From Gammaproteobacteria bacterium HGW-Gammaproteobacteria-1 (GTDB lineage: Bacteria; Pseudomonadota; Gammaproteobacteria; Thiohalomonadales; Thiohalomonadaceae): a stretch of DNA of 64,000 nt. Position numbers and translations under genes: made by a program. This document shows positions 63,307-64,000 of this stretch, piece after piece. The stretch's first letter is position 1. Each line of letters opens with the position of its first letter. The notes under the pieces are model-generated. The model was not told the origin of the DNA. It did no database searches and was given only the letters and a program-made list of their open reading frames with translations. The stretch covers positions 1 to 64,000 of the forward strand of contig PGZL01000008.1 of NCBI GenBank assembly GCA_002840095.1, read 5' to 3'.

Positions 63307-64000
63307 TCAGCTCCCTTCCCCTGCCGCTTCCGGCGCCCGTCCCAGACACATGGACATCACCGCCATGCGCACCGCGATGCCGTTGCTCACCTGTTCCAGG
63401 ATCACCGACTGGCCGCCGTCGGCCACCGCCGAATCGATTTCGATGCCGCGGTTGATGGGGCCGGGGTGCATCACGATGGCGTCCGGCTTGGCCAGGGCCA
63501 GGGTGTCGGCGCTGAGGCCGTAGAGCTGGAAGAATTCGCTGCCGCTGGGGATCAGCGCGCCCTGCATGCGCTCGCGCTGCAGGCGCAGCATGATCACCAC
63601 GTCCACGTCCTTCAGGCCGCGCGCCATATCGTGGAACACGTGTACGCCCAGCGCCTCCGCCTCGGGTGGCACCAGGGTCTTGGGGGCGATGGCGCGCAGC
63701 TCGCCGACGCCGAGGATGTTGAGGGCATGGATCTGCGAGCGCGCCACGCGCGAGTGCATGATGTCGCCGACGATGGCGACGCGCAGCCTGCCGAAGTCCG
63801 GCCCCTTGTGGCGGCGGATGGTGAACATGTCCAGCATGCCCTGGGTCGGGTGGGCGTGGCGGCCGTCGCCGGCGTTGACCACCGACACGTGCGGCGCCAC
63901 GTGGCGGGCGATGAAGTGGGCGGCGCCGGAATCGGCGTGGCGCACCACGAACATGTCGCAGTGCATCGCTTCCAGGTTGTGCAGCATGTCCAGCAGGCTC
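63307..64000 (-). CDS. pyrB: aspartate carbamoyltransferase catalytic subunit (5' truncated by window edge)
   Basis: [70 protein letters not shown]. Confidence 0.95.
   Translation of the reverse strand, partial: SLLDMLHNLEAMHCDMFVVRHADSGAAHFIARHVAPHVSVVNAGDGRHAHPTQGMLDMFTIRRHKGPDFGRLRVAIVGDIMHSRVARSQIHALNILGVGELRAIAPKTLVPPEAEALGVHVFHDMARGLKDVDVVIMLRLQRERMQGALIPSGSEFFQLYGLSADTLALAKPDAIVMHPGPINRGIEIDSAVADGGQSVILEQVSNGIAVRMAVMSMCLGRAPEAAGEGS

Overview
High-GC proteobacterial chromosomal window, gammaproteobacterial by gene content and synteny. It is almost entirely core genome. No rRNA, tRNA, CRISPR array, transposase or prophage was seen. Left to right: an MSHA-type pilus biogenesis operon (mshF-like to mshI, minus strand); class 1B pyrD; trmL/gpsA/secB/trxC/grxC/rhodanese/YgaP-like/ArsR; gpmI-envC-ctpA-yibQ; yajL, a cytochrome c, AlkD, a HIT-superfamily protein, DUF2333, mutM; a Gld-type ABC operon with DUF4340; a globin-coupled-type diguanylate cyclase, a lone hyuA, an EAL-HDOD protein and a desaturase; rpmG/rpmB/radC and coaBC-dut-(AlgC N-domain-like)-argB-slmA; pyrE, xthA, feoAB, ampG, a dynamin-like GTPase, yggU/yggT/proC/yggS, pilT/pilU, a zinc-ribbon/TPR membrane protein, a rhomboid protease, and pyrK-pyrC-pyrB. 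The most distinctive non-coding signal is a set of at least eight different families of short-period inverted repeats. They fill many intergenic gaps (divergent, convergent and intra-operon), are sometimes nested, and several times supply the stop codon or C-terminal tail of the adjacent gene. Other leads: a candidate structured sRNA downstream of ampG, a perfect TGTGA-N6-TCACA site upstream of mshI (which seems to lack any ATG/GTG/TTG start), a dithiol ArsR (BigR/SqrR-like) sulfur-redox cluster, a free-standing AlgC-type membrane domain, and a class 1B PyrD encoded about 50 kb from PyrK.
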